Shown: piece after piece, positions 24,292 through 32,989 of the stretch
Numbering within the stretch: the stretch's first letter is position 1
Layout of the letters: each line of letters begins with the position of its first letter
DNA from: Actinomycetospora termitidis
Lineage (GTDB): Bacteria > Actinomycetota > Actinomycetes > Mycobacteriales > Pseudonocardiaceae
Length of the DNA stretch: 64,000 bases
Direction of reading: 5' to 3'
Assembly: GCF_030286555.1 (NCBI RefSeq)
Contig: NZ_JASVWF010000001.1
Span: 124,001 to 188,000 of the forward strand
Program-made: the position numbers and the translations under genes
The notes under the pieces: model-generated
Told to the model about the DNA's origin: nothing
Seen by the model: the letters and a program-made list of their open reading frames with translations, nothing else
Database searches by the model: none

Positions 24292-26595
24292 CTAGACCGA
24301 GGCCGGTTCCGGCGCGTCGGTGTTCGAGTCGGCGATCGACGTCGAACGACGCTTCGAGATGTACACCGCCACGGCGATACCGATCACCGCGACGACGGCC
24401 ACGGTGATGCGGACGGCCGGGTTGGCGCCCGGGCCGATCGAGAGCGCGACCACGGCCGGCGCGATGAGCACCGACACCAGGTTCATGACCTTGATCAGCG
24501 GGTTGATCGACGGGCCGGCGGTGTCCTTGAACGGGTCACCGACGGTGTCGCCGATGATCGTCGCCTCGTGGGCGTCCGATCCCTTGCCGCCGTGGTTGCC
24601 GTCCTCGACCAGCTTCTTCGCGTTGTCCCAGGCACCGCCGGAGTTCGCGAGGAAGACGGCCATGAGCGTGCCCGCGGCGATCGCGCCGCCGAGGTATCCG
24701 GCGAGCGGACCGACGCCGAGGCCGAAGCCGACGGCGATCGGGGCGAGGATGGCGAGCAGACCCGGCGTCGCGAGCTCACGCAGCGCGTCGCGGGTGCACA
24801 GGTCCACCACGCGGCCGTACTCCGGCCGCTCGTCGAACGTCATGATCCCGGGCTTGGTGCGGAACTGGCGCCGCACCTCGTAGACCACGGCGCCGGCCGC
24901 GCGGGACACGGCGTTGACCGCGAGACCGGAGAACATGAACACGACGGCCGCACCGAGCACCACACCGACCAGCAGGTTCGGCGCGGTGACGTTGTAGATG
25001 TCGCTGACCTGCTGGCCGACCTCCTGGTAGGCCTGCCGGATCGCGTCGTTGTACGAGCCGAACAGCGCCGTGGCGGCGAGGACGGCGGTCGCGATCGCGA
25101 TGCCCTTGGTGATGGCCTTGGTCGTGTTCCCCACCGCGTCGAGCTCGGTGAGGATGTCGGCGCCGGCGCCCTCGACGTCCCCGGACATCTCGGCGATGCC
25201 CTGCGCGTTGTCGGAGACCGGACCGAAGGTGTCCATGGCGACGATGACGCCGACCGTGGTCAGCAGGCCGGTCCCGGCCAGCGCGACCGCGAACAGCGCC
25301 ACGATGACGGACCCGGACAGCAGGAACGCCCCGTAGACCGCGGCACCGATGACGATCGCGGTGTAGACGGCCGACTCGAAGCCGACCGAGATGCCCGCGA
25401 GGATGACGGTGGCCGCGCCGGTGAGCGACGAGGTGCCGACGTCCTTGACCGGCTGGTCCTCGGTGCCGGTGTAGTAACCGGTCAGCGCGAGGATGATGAT
25501 CGCCAGCACGATGCCGATCGCGACCGCGACGGCCGCGATGACCGCCGGGTTGCCCGCGGCGGCGAGGTCGCCGACCGAGGCCTGGTTGACGCCGGGCAGC
25601 TCGGTGAAGCTCGACGGCAGGTAGACGAAGGCCGCGATCACCGTCAGGACCAGCGAGATCCCGGCGGAGATGTAGAAGCTGCGGTTGATCGCCTTGAGCG
25701 CGTTCTCGCCCTCGCGGGTCCGCGTGATGAAGACGCCGACGATGGCGGTGAGCACGCCGATCGCCGGGACGATCAGCGGGTAGGTCAGGCCGAGCGTGCC
25801 GAAGGCGACCGAGCCGAGGATCAGCGCGGCGACCAGGGTCACGGCGTAGGACTCGAAGAGGTCGGCGGCCATGCCGGCACAGTCACCGACGTTGTCGCCC
25901 ACGTTGTCGGCGATCGTCGCGGCGTTGCGCGGGTCGTCCTCCGGGATGCCCTGCTCGACCTTGCCGACGAGGTCGGCGCCGACGTCCGCGGCCTTCGTGA
26001 AGATGCCGCCGCCGACACGCATGAACATGGCGAGCAGCGCGGCGCCGAGGCCGAAGCCCTCGAGGATGCGCGGGGCCTCCTCGACGAAGATCAGGACGAC
26101 GACGGCCGCCCCGAGCAGACCGAGACCGACGGTCGCCATGCCGACGACGCCACCGGTGCGGAACGCGATGCGCGCCCCCTGGTCGCGGCCACCGGGCCGG
26201 GTGGACGCGGCCGCGACGCGGATGTTGGCCTTGGTCGCGAGGTTCATGCCCAGGCCACCGATGGCCATGGAGAACAGCGCACCGACCACGAACGCGATCG
26301 AGCGCGCGATGCGCTCGACCCAGCCGGTGGCCGGCAGCGCGAGCAGCACCAGGAACACGACGACGATGAACGGCGCCAGGGTGCGGAACTGGCGCTGGAG
26401 GAACGCCTGCGCGCCCTCCTGCACCGCCCGACCGATGTCCTGCATGTTCTGGGTGCCCTCGTCGGCGGCGAGGACCTGCTGACGGAGCACGACGCCGATG
26501 GCGAGAGCGATGAGCGCGATCACCGCCACCACGCTCACCACGACGTATTCGCTCGAGGAGAACTCGACTCCCTGAGCGAGGACGGACGCTTGCAT
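24292..26595 (-). CDS. hppA: Membrane-bound proton-translocating pyrophosphatase
   Basis: 767 residues with about 16 hydrophobic spans. Catalytic loops are present: DVGADLVGKVEQGIPEDDPRN and NVGDNVGDCAGMAADLFESY, then the later GNTTKAITKG, DTFGPVSDNAQG and EATIIGDTVGDPFKDT. The Lys in GNTTKA (about residue 492) is the marker of K+-independent H+-PPases (K+-dependent ones have Ala). The enzyme pumps protons while hydrolysing PPi from biosynthesis. ATG 26595 has GGGAGG 5 bases upstream. This gene interrupts the topA-helicase neighbourhood known from M. tuberculosis. Confidence 0.96.
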   Translation of the reverse strand: MQASVLAQGVEFSSSEYVVVSVVAVIALIALAIGVVLRQQVLAADEGTQNMQDIGRAVQEGAQAFLQRQFRTLAPFIVVVFLVLLALPATGWVERIARSIAFVVGALFSMAIGGLGMNLATKANIRVAAASTRPGGRDQGARIAFRTGGVVGMATVGLGLLGAAVVVLIFVEEAPRILEGFGLGAALLAMFMRVGGGIFTKAADVGADLVGKVEQGIPEDDPRNAATIADNVGDNVGDCAGMAADLFESYAVTLVAALILGSVAFGTLGLTYPLIVPAIGVLTAIVGVFITRTREGENALKAINRSFYISAGISLVLTVIAAFVYLPSSFTELPGVNQASVGDLAAAGNPAVIAAVAVAIGIVLAIIILALTGYYTGTEDQPVKDVGTSSLTGAATVILAGISVGFESAVYTAIVIGAAVYGAFLLSGSVIVALFAVALAGTGLLTTVGVIVAMDTFGPVSDNAQGIAEMSGDVEGAGADILTELDAVGNTTKAITKGIAIATAVLAATALFGSYNDAIRQAYQEVGQQVSDIYNVTAPNLLVGVVLGAAVVFMFSGLAVNAVSRAAGAVVYEVRRQFRTKPGIMTFDERPEYGRVVDLCTRDALRELATPGLLAILAPIAVGFGLGVGPLAGYLGGAIAAGTLMAVFLANSGGAWDNAKKLVEDGNHGGKGSDAHEATIIGDTVGDPFKDTAGPSINPLIKVMNLVSVLIAPAVVALSIGPGANPAVRITVAVVAVIGIAVAVYISKRRSTSIADSNTDAPEPASV

Positions 26596-26815
26596 CCAGC
26601 CTCCCGGTTGGAACGGAACGAACGACGACGGGAGGCCTCTGGCGGCGTCCGCGGCGCACAGTGAGCGCCACCACGCGATGTGCACACGAAGTGGCAGGTG
26701 TCGCAGTGTATGGGTGTCCTCCGACACCGGCTGCGGCCCGGTTCCCGATCAAGCTGTGACGTGCGCTTCTTTCCCGCGCTCCGGTGCTGTCGGACCCGTG
26801 TGCTCTGCTGGACGC

Positions 26816-29221
26816 GTGACCGGAGTGGGCGCCCTCGAACGGGCGTCGGGGATTCCCGACGACGACGGGCGCGGCACCACCCTGCTCCGGCGCGTCCTCG
26901 CGGGGACGCCGCAGGGCGAGGCCCCGCTGACGCACGCCGAGGTCGTCCCGGCGCGCGAGGGGCGGCGGGCGCCGTGGCCGGACTGGGTTCCCGACGATCT
27001 CCGTGCCCGGCTCGTGGCGCGCGGCATCCCGTCCCCGTGGGGTCACCAGGCCGAGGCGGCCGGGCACGCGTGGGCGGGGCGGCACGTGGTCGTGTCCACC
27101 GGCACCGCGTCCGGGAAGTCCCTGGCCTACCAGCTGCCGGTGGTCGCCGCGCTCGGCGCCGATCCACGGGCCACGGCGCTCTACCTCTCCCCGACGAAGG
27201 CCCTGGGCGCCGACCAGCTGCGGGCGGCCCGGGCGCTCGACCCGGGCGGGGCCGACGGGCTGCGGGCCTCCTCCTACGACGGCGACACCCCGATCGCGGA
27301 GCGGGACGCGATCCGCCGCTCCGCCCGCTGGATCTTCACCAACCCGGACATGCTGCACCGCGGCGTGCTGCCGCGGCACGGGCGGTGGACCACGTTCCTG
27401 CGCCGGCTGCGCTACGTGGTGATCGACGAGGCCCACGCCTACCGCGGCGTGTTCGGCTCGCACGTCGCGCTGCTGCTGCGGCGGCTCCGGCGGATCTGCG
27501 CCCGCTACGGCGCGCACCCGGTGTTCGTGCTGGCCTCGGCGACCATGTCCGACCCGGCGGCCTCGGCGTCCGCCCTGACCGGGCTCGACGTCGTGGGGGT
27601 CACCGACGACTGCTCGCCGCGCGGGGCGCGGGCGGTCGGCCTCTGGGAGCCGCCGCTGCTGGAGGAGGTCACCGGGGAGAACGGCGCCCCGGTGCGGCGC
27701 TCGGCCGGCGCGGAGACCTCCCGCATCCTCGCCGACCTGGTGGTCGAGGGGGCGCGCTCGTTGGCCTTCGTGCGCTCGCGCCGCGGAGCGGAGCTGACCG
27801 CGCTGGGCGCCCGGCGGGTGCTCGCGGACGTCGACCCCGACCTCGCCCGCCGCGTGATGGCCTACCGCGCCGGGTTCCTGCCCGAGGAGCGGCGGGCGCT
27901 GGAGGAGTCGCTGCTGTCCGGGGAGCTGCGCGGGGTGGCGACCACCAACGCCCTGGAGCTGGGCATCGACATCGCGGGGCTCGACGCCGTGGTGGTGGCC
28001 GGGTTCCCGGGGACGCGGGCCTCGTTCTGGCAGCAGGCGGGCCGGGCGGGGCGTTCGGGCGACGACGCGCTGGTGCTGCTGGTCGCGCGCGACGACCCGC
28101 TGGACACCTTCCTCGTCCACCACCCCTCGGCCCTGCTCGGCGCGCCCCTGGAGCGGTGCGTGCTGGACCCGACCAACCCCTACGTCCTCGCCCCGCACCT
28201 GGCGTGCGCGGCCAGCGAGATGCCGTTGACGGCGTCCGACGCGGCCGAGGTGTTCCCGGGCTCGGACGACGTGCTGCGCGACCTGGTGGCCGAGGGCCTC
28301 CTCCGGCACCGTCGCGGTGGGTGGTTCTGGGCGCTGCCGACGGAGACGCCGCACCACGGCGTGGACATCCGGGGGTCGGGCGGCGAGCAGGTCGTGATCG
28401 TCGAGACCGAGACCGGTCGCATGCTCGGCACCGTCGATCCCGGGGCGGCGCACTCCTCGGTGCACGAGGGCGCGGTGCACCTGCACCAGGGCGTGAGCTA
28501 CGTCGTCGACTCGCTCGACCTCGAGGAGAACATCGCCCACGTCCACGCCGAGGAGCCGGAGTGGACGACGCAGTCCCGGTCGGTCACCGACATCGCGGTC
28601 GTGCACACCGAGTCCCGCGAGTCCCACGGCGCCCCGTGCGCGGACGGGCCGGAGCTCCAGGTGTGCCTCGGCACGGTGGAGGTGACCGAGCAGGTCGTGG
28701 GCTACCTGCGGCGGATGCCGTCCGGGCAGATCGTCGAGCAGGTGCCGCTGGACCTGCCCGAGCGCACGCTCGCCACCCGCGCGGTCTGGTACACGCTCTC
28801 CGAGGAGCTGCTCGCCGGGATCGGGATCGAGCCGGCCCGGGTCCCGGGGTCGCTGCACGCCGCCGAGCACGCGGCGATCGGGCTGATGCCGCTGGTGGCG
28901 ACGTGCGACCGCTGGGACATCGGCGGGGTGTCGACCGCCCTGCACCCCGACACCGGCCGCCCGACCGTCTTCGTCCACGACGGGCACCCGGGTGGCGCCG
29001 GCTTCGCCGACCGGGGGCACGAGGCGCTGGCGGTGTGGCTGGAGGCGACGCGGGGCGCGATCGCGGGGTGCGAGTGCCCGTCGGGGTGCCCGTCCTGCGT
29101 GCAGTCGCCGAAGTGCGGCAACGGGAACGACCCGCTGGACAAGGCCGGCGCGGTGGCGGTGCTGACGGCGGCGCTCGCACGGCTGCCCGGTTCCGAGCGA
29201 ACGCCACTCTCGCGCCCGTAG
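26816..29221 (+). CDS. DEAD/DEAH-box helicase with DUF1998 (Hrq1/YprA-like)
   Basis: 801 residues. Motif I STGTASGKSLAYQ, motif II VIDEAHAYRG, motif III LASATMSDP and motif VI FWQQAGRAGRSGDD define an SF2 helicase. The C-terminal DUF1998 part ends in the four-Cys cluster CECPSGCPSCVQSPKCGNGN, which binds Zn or an FeS group in Hrq1-like enzymes linked to crosslink repair. It corresponds to Rv3649. GTG at 26816 is preferred. The final ten codons and the TAG stop come from a 40-bp intergenic repeat (29191-29230), so the natural C-terminus may differ in relatives. Confidence 0.93.
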   Translation: MTGVGALERASGIPDDDGRGTTLLRRVLAGTPQGEAPLTHAEVVPAREGRRAPWPDWVPDDLRARLVARGIPSPWGHQAEAAGHAWAGRHVVVSTGTASGKSLAYQLPVVAALGADPRATALYLSPTKALGADQLRAARALDPGGADGLRASSYDGDTPIAERDAIRRSARWIFTNPDMLHRGVLPRHGRWTTFLRRLRYVVIDEAHAYRGVFGSHVALLLRRLRRICARYGAHPVFVLASATMSDPAASASALTGLDVVGVTDDCSPRGARAVGLWEPPLLEEVTGENGAPVRRSAGAETSRILADLVVEGARSLAFVRSRRGAELTALGARRVLADVDPDLARRVMAYRAGFLPEERRALEESLLSGELRGVATTNALELGIDIAGLDAVVVAGFPGTRASFWQQAGRAGRSGDDALVLLVARDDPLDTFLVHHPSALLGAPLERCVLDPTNPYVLAPHLACAASEMPLTASDAAEVFPGSDDVLRDLVAEGLLRHRRGGWFWALPTETPHHGVDIRGSGGEQVVIVETETGRMLGTVDPGAAHSSVHEGAVHLHQGVSYVVDSLDLEENIAHVHAEEPEWTTQSRSVTDIAVVHTESRESHGAPCADGPELQVCLGTVEVTEQVVGYLRRMPSGQIVEQVPLDLPERTLATRAVWYTLSEELLAGIGIEPARVPGSLHAAEHAAIGLMPLVATCDRWDIGGVSTALHPDTGRPTVFVHDGHPGGAGFADRGHEALAVWLEATRGAIAGCECPSGCPSCVQSPKCGNGNDPLDKAGAVAVLTAALARLPGSERTPLSRP

Positions 29222-29230
29222 AAGCTGCGA
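29191..29230. repeat. 40-bp interspersed repeat, copy 1
   Basis: Differs at one of 40 positions from the copy at 43055-43094. It overlaps the 3' end of the helicase gene and contains its TAG. The mirror arm found in copy 2 has decayed here. Confidence 0.8.
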
Positions 29231-29266
29231 ACGGACAGTTCGTGCACATCGGGGGAGTGGGTTCCA

Positions 29267-29300
29267 CCGCGGGCCGGGGTTCGGGGCTCCCGGCCCGCGG
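29267..29300. terminator. Hairpin after the helicase gene
   Basis: CCGCGGGCCGGG and CCCGGCCCGCGG are perfect 12-bp arms around a 10-nt loop, 46 bp after the helicase stop. First of three stems in the gene-free stretch 29222-29573. Confidence 0.75.
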
Positions 29301-29314
29301 GGAGGTCTGCCACG

Positions 29315-29350
29315 CCGCAGGGCGGGGAGTCGGCTCGACCCGCCCTGCGG
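29315..29350. terminator. Second hairpin after the helicase gene
   Basis: CCGCAGGGCGGG and CCCGCCCTGCGG are perfect 12-bp arms around 12 nt, directly after the first stem. It serves as a back-up or bidirectional terminator between convergent genes. Confidence 0.65.
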
Positions 29351-29428
29351 CGCTGTCTCGGGCGGCGGTGGGCGCACGGGGCGCGCTCCGGGTGTCCTCC
29401 TCGGCCGGGGTCGTGGTGGCCGTCGGAG

Positions 29429-29454
29429 GGTGGGCGCCGCATCCGGCGCCCACC
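29429..29454. terminator. Third hairpin, facing the Prim-Pol gene
   Basis: GGTGGGCGCC and GGCGCCCACC are perfect 10-bp arms around GCATCC. It lies 120 bp past the minus-strand Prim-Pol gene stop. I see no coding sequence in 29222-29573. Confidence 0.6.
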
Positions 29455-29573
29455 GCCGCGGGTCTGCCGGACCACGCACGTCCCCTCGCGGGCAGCAGCG
29501 GGGCAGCGCGCTCCGCGGGACGTGGTCGGCGGTCCTGGCCGACCCGAGTCTTCAGTTGTGGTGGTGCTGGTCG

Positions 29574-30221
29574 CTACGAGCGGATGCCGGTGGCGACCGA
29601 GGCCAGGCGGTAGGTCGAGCTGCCGCCGAGCCCGCGGAGCGGTCGCTCGCGGACGGCCTCGGCCATCGCGTCCTGGACGCTGTAGGGGTCGGGCAGGCGC
29701 CAGCCGCACGCGGCCGGGCGGACCCGCCAGTGGATGGAGCCCTGCGGGAACGTCGACGGCGGGGCCGCGAAGTACGAGCCCCGGCCGTGCAGCGCGGTGC
29801 CCGGGCGACCCGCGAGGTCGGGGCGCAGCGGCTCGCCGGGCATGACGGGGAAGAGCCACTCACCGGTCGGCGTCGCCGCGATCGCCACCGGCTCCCCGAC
29901 CGACCGCAGCGCCGCGGCCGCCCGTCGCCCGATGCTGGCCGGGACCTCGATGACGTCGAAGGTGATCCCGGTCGGCAGCAGGATCGAGTACGGCAGACCC
30001 GACCACCAGTCGGCGATCTGCGCGACGTCGGTCGTCGCCTTCGCCGCCCAGTCGTCGAGGACCGGCACCGGACCGGCCTGCGGCGCGTCGGCACGTCCCG
30101 TCCAGACCTCGCCCTGCGGGAACGTCCCCGGGACCACCGCCCAGCCGTGGTCCGCGAGCACCATCGCCTCGGCGCGGAGCTCGGTGCCGTAGACGGCGCG
30201 GTAGCTGTCCCACCACTGCAT
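29574..30221 (-). CDS. Prim-Pol domain protein (bifunctional DNA primase/polymerase N-terminal family)
   Basis: 215 residues. The pattern AMVLADHGWAVVPGTFPQG, then TTDVAQIADWWSGLPYSILLPTG with the FDVIEVP strand, is that of the Prim-Pol N-terminal family (PF09250) of the archaeo-eukaryotic primase superfamily. The canonical DxD metal motif is not clear: the strand reads FDVIEVP. There is no helicase domain, so this is a stand-alone short member. Many actinobacteria carry such a protein and its role is unknown. It lies between the Tad locus and the helicase. Confidence 0.75.
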   Translation of the reverse strand: MQWWDSYRAVYGTELRAEAMVLADHGWAVVPGTFPQGEVWTGRADAPQAGPVPVLDDWAAKATTDVAQIADWWSGLPYSILLPTGITFDVIEVPASIGRRAAAALRSVGEPVAIAATPTGEWLFPVMPGEPLRPDLAGRPGTALHGRGSYFAAPPSTFPQGSIHWRVRPAACGWRLPDPYSVQDAMAEAVRERPLRGLGGSSTYRLASVATGIRS

Positions 30222-30357
30222 GCGGGTCCTCCCGGTACTGGTCCACCCCGTGCGGTGTTCCTCCCCTAGTAACGGCACGTTGCCGCCCGATTTCCACCCG
30301 TCGTCGCCCATCGGACGCGATGGAACGCCGAGCGCCCTGTCCGGCACCGTCGAGCGG

Positions 30358-30384
30358 GCGAACGCGCATTCGGTGCGCTTTCGC
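30358..30384 (-). terminator. Hairpin at the end of the Tad operon
   Basis: GCGAA-c-GCGC pairs with GCGC-t-TTCGC around a 7-nt loop, about 110 bp after the last minus-strand Tad gene. Otherwise 30222-30496 shows no gene or recognised site. Confidence 0.45.
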
Positions 30385-30496
30385 CGCACCACTCGTCCCG
30401 GGTGCACCATCCGTGTCGCCGCTCGGCGGGGGCCCGGAGCCGCTCGTCCGAGGAGGACACGGTCAGGTGACGATCGGTGACCGCGACTCCGGCGAT

Positions 30497-30862
30497 TCAA
30501 CCCATGACCTTCACCACAGGCCCTGCCCGAGCGCGGACGGTGGTGGTGTCGCCGACCGGCAGACATCCGCACTCCAGCGCCACGTCGACGGCCAGGTCCC
30601 AACCGTGCCAGGTGCACGCGACGAGCGTCCCGCCGTTGCGCCTCGCGTACTCGGCCGCCGTCGCGCAGCCCGCCTCACGGCCCCGGACGGCCTCCGCCGC
30701 GCCGGCCAGCGCGGCCAGGTCCGCCGCGACACCGGCCCGGTGCCGCGTGGCCACCGCCGAGCCCAGCACGAGCAGGGTGCCGAGCAGGAGCGCGAGCGCG
30801 CCGATCGCGGCGGCGGCCACCACGGTCGCGACCCCGCGGTCGTCGGCGAGCGGCCGCCTCAC
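30497..30862 (-). CDS. Rv3654c-like TadE-type secretion-neighbourhood protein
   Basis: 121 residues. A basic N-terminus with DDRGVATVVAAAAIGALALLLGTLLVLGS is a type III (prepilin-like) membrane segment; then RHRAGVAADLAALAGAAEAVRG and two Cys pairs typical of the Rv3654c family ('helicase/secretion neighborhood TadE-like'). GTG start overlaps the TadE stop (GTGA). Last gene of the Tad operon. Probably a minor pseudopilin. Confidence 0.85.
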   Translation of the reverse strand: MRRPLADDRGVATVVAAAAIGALALLLGTLLVLGSAVATRHRAGVAADLAALAGAAEAVRGREAGCATAAEYARRNGGTLVACTWHGWDLAVDVALECGCLPVGDTTTVRARAGPVVKVMG

Positions 30863-31329
30863 GGCGGGAGCTCCTCGGGCGTGCCGATCGGTCGGGACGG
30901 TGCTCCGGGCCGCCCGCCCGCGCCCGCACCGTCGGCGGACGGGAGGTCGTCGGGCTCGAGATCCTCGGGGGCACCGTCCTCGGCGGCACCGTCCGCCGCG
31001 GTACCGGTCGGTCCGGCGACCGCCGGCTCCCGAGCGGCCACCGCGTCCGCCGAGACCCGGAACCCGGGCAGGGCACCACCCAGCGGCGGGACCCGCACCC
31101 GGACCCGGACGACGTCGCCCTCCACCGCGACGTCGACCTCCGTCCCCTGCGGTAGCCCCTCGGCGAGGGCACGGGCACCGACGAGATCGTCCCGCGATGC
31201 TCGCCGGGCGGCCTCGCCGGCGGCGTCCACGCAGCGGATGCGCGCGAGCACCGCGCCGAGGCCCCCGAGGACGACCGCGAACACGAGGACCAGCGCGCCG
31301 AGGGCGATCGCGGCCTCGACCGTCGCCAT
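30859..31329 (-). CDS. TadE-family minor pilin-like protein
   Basis: 156 residues. ATG 31329 opens MATVEAAIALGALVLVFAVVLGGLGAVLA, the TadE membrane segment with the Glu at position 5; then CVDAAGEAARRASRDD and a beta-rich part. The C-terminal third is acidic and Pro/Gly-rich (disordered). It corresponds to Rv3655c. An unusual CTG start at 31350 overlapping the previous stop would add LIADDHG and resemble homologues more closely; the start is therefore uncertain. Confidence 0.8.
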   Translation of the reverse strand: MATVEAAIALGALVLVFAVVLGGLGAVLARIRCVDAAGEAARRASRDDLVGARALAEGLPQGTEVDVAVEGDVVRVRVRVPPLGGALPGFRVSADAVAAREPAVAGPTGTAADGAAEDGAPEDLEPDDLPSADGAGAGGRPGAPSRPIGTPEELPP

Positions 31330-31346
31330 GCCGTGGTCGTCGGCGA

Positions 31347-31553
31347 TCAGCCGCCGGGCGCCAGCGCCCGATCGATCAGTCCGGTCAGCGCGTCGAGGAC
31401 GCCGGGACTGTTGATGATCACGATCAGCAGCCCGGCAAAGGCGGCCGCCGCGACGAGGCCGACGGCGTACTCCACCGTCGACATGCCGTCGTCGGCGCGG
31501 GCCAGGGCCGTGAGGCGAGCGGTGAGCAGGGCGATCGTGGTCGTCGGGTCCAT
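31347..31553 (-). CDS. DUF4244 pilin-like peptide
   Basis: 68 residues. MDPTTTIALLTARLTALARADDG precedes the prepilin-like segment MSTVEYAVGLVAAAAFAGLLIVIIN, with Glu at position 5 of the presumptive mature pilin. It corresponds to Rv3656c, and is the likely major Flp-type subunit of the actinobacterial Tad apparatus. GGAAGGAG lies 6 bases before ATG, the best ribosome site in the operon, as expected for an abundant subunit. Confidence 0.88.
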   Translation of the reverse strand: MDPTTTIALLTARLTALARADDGMSTVEYAVGLVAAAAFAGLLIVIINSPGVLDALTGLIDRALAPGG

Positions 31554-31595
31554 CGTGGTCTCCTTCCGTCCCGGGCCCCGGGTGGGCGCCGGTCG

Positions 31596-32180
31596 TCATG
31601 TCCGCTCCAGGAGCGGGCTCGCCAGCCCGATGACGACCGGGGCGATCCCCAGCGCCAGGAAGGCCGGCAGGAAGCACAGGCCGAGCGGGCCCGCCACCAG
31701 GACGCCCGCCCGCTCGGCCCGGGCGGCCACCGCCTCCGCCGCCTCGGCCCGGACGTCGGCCGCGACGGTCACCGCCACGTCCGCGACGGCCGCTCCACTC
31801 CGGGCCGAGCGACGTGCGGCCCGGGCGAGGCGGGCGGTCGAGGGCTCGTCGAGGGCGGGCGCCCACGCCTCCGCGGGGTCGGCGCCGAGGGCGACCAGGT
31901 CGGCCACGCGGACCAGGGCCTGCGCGGTCGGTACCGGCGCGGAGTCGGCGACGGCCCGCACCGCGACGTCGAGCGGGAGCCCCGCCCGCAGGCAGGCGGC
32001 GAGCTCGTCCCAGGCGCCGGCCTCCCGCCACGGGTCCCGCGGCGTCGGGCGGCGGCTCCGGGGCCGGGACGGCGCGGCCGGGCGGTCCAGTGCGCCGAGA
32101 CGCCGGGCCGCGTCCACCGGGCCGGGCACCGCGAGCAGCGCCACGGCGAGGAGCGTGACCGCCGCCGCGAGGGTGATCAC
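31596..32180 (-). CDS. tadC: TadC-type inner-membrane platform protein
   Basis: 194 residues. Hydrophobic N-terminal segment (LAAAVTLLAVALLAVPG), GspF-like helical domain with ELAACLRAGLPLDVAVRAVAD, and C-terminal spans AGVLVAGPLGLCFLPAFLALG. With TadB it forms the platform for pilin extrusion (Rv3657c). GTG start overlaps the TadB stop (GTGA). Confidence 0.85.
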   Translation of the reverse strand: MITLAAAVTLLAVALLAVPGPVDAARRLGALDRPAAPSRPRSRRPTPRDPWREAGAWDELAACLRAGLPLDVAVRAVADSAPVPTAQALVRVADLVALGADPAEAWAPALDEPSTARLARAARRSARSGAAVADVAVTVAADVRAEAAEAVAARAERAGVLVAGPLGLCFLPAFLALGIAPVVIGLASPLLERT

Positions 32181-32989
32181 TGCACGACCCGCGCGGTGAG
32201 GTGAGCGCTCCACTCCAGGCCGGCCGCGACCAGCACCGACCCCACGACGAGCAGCCCCTGCCCGACCCCCGAGCCGGTGAGCACGGCCCAGGGTCGGGCG
32301 CCCATCAGCTGGCCGAGGAGCAGCCCGATGACGGGGAGGCCGGCGAGCACCGTCGCCGTCGTACGGGGCCCGGCGAGCTGCGCCGCGAGCCGCCCGTCGA
32401 ACCGGCCCCGGGCCCGGAGGTCCTCCGCGACGGCCTCCGCCAGCCCGGCGAGGCCGATCCCGTGGCGCTCGGCCAGCGACCAGGCGTCGGCGAGGCGGCG
32501 CACGTGGTCCCCGGCGAGAGGGTCGGCGGCGGCGTGGTCGCGGAGGGCGGCCGGGACGTCGCCGCCGAGGCGGGCGGTGGCCTCCACGAGCGTGAGGGCA
32601 CGGGTGCAGGCGGGATGGGCGTCGCGGGCCGCGGCCGCGGCGGCCGACGCGGGTGGGTGGCCGGCCCGCAGCTCGGCGGCGAAGCACGCCAGTCCCTCGG
32701 CGAGACCTCCGACCGCGTCCTTCCGCTCGACGTCGCGCCGACGGGCGCGGCGCGAGCGGAGCGTCACCGTGCCCACCACCGCGGCGGCGACCGCTCCACC
32801 GGGCCCGGCGACGAGCACGGCCAGGGCGAGCACCGCGAGGGCCACCAGGAACACCGGTGGGCGGCGGATCGACCCGGTGTCGGGTCCAACGGCGACCACG
32901 TCCAGCCCGCGCACCCGTCGTGGAGCCGGCGAGCCCGGCCAGAGGAGCAGTGCGGCCGCGCCCAGCAGGAGCACCGCCGTCCCGGTCAC
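32177..32989 (-). CDS. tadB: TadB-type inner-membrane platform protein
   Basis: 270 residues. N-terminal membrane spans (LLLGAAALLLWPG; FLVALAVLALAVLVAGPGGAV), then a GspF/TadB domain with GLACFAAELRAGHPPASAAAAAA and a C-terminal pair of spans (VLAGLPVIGLLLGQLMG; GLLVVGSVLVAAGLEW). It corresponds to Rv3658c. GTG start overlaps the TadA stop. Confidence 0.87.
   Translation of the reverse strand: MTGTAVLLLGAAALLLWPGSPAPRRVRGLDVVAVGPDTGSIRRPPVFLVALAVLALAVLVAGPGGAVAAAVVGTVTLRSRRARRRDVERKDAVGGLAEGLACFAAELRAGHPPASAAAAAARDAHPACTRALTLVEATARLGGDVPAALRDHAAADPLAGDHVRRLADAWSLAERHGIGLAGLAEAVAEDLRARGRFDGRLAAQLAGPRTTATVLAGLPVIGLLLGQLMGARPWAVLTGSGVGQGLLVVGSVLVAAGLEWSAHLTARVVQ

Noticed and set aside
24166-26664. 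832-codon plus-strand frame rich in Asp, Glu and Arg
   Set aside because: Antisense to hppA; a mirror of its hydrophobic codons.
24204-26705. CAGGTGTCGCA occurs on both sides of hppA (24204 and 26695), suggesting direct repeats of an insertion
   Set aside because: Eleven bases in 2.5 kb of GC-rich DNA can recur by chance; no terminal inverted repeats or transposase are present.
25883-29479. 1198-codon open frame on the minus strand
   Set aside because: It runs antisense through the helicase and into hppA; composition is low-complexity Arg/Pro/Gly with no domain.
29222-29573. Possible hidden small gene after the helicase
   Set aside because: No frame shows a plausible start, domain or ribosome site; the sequence is accounted for by hairpins.
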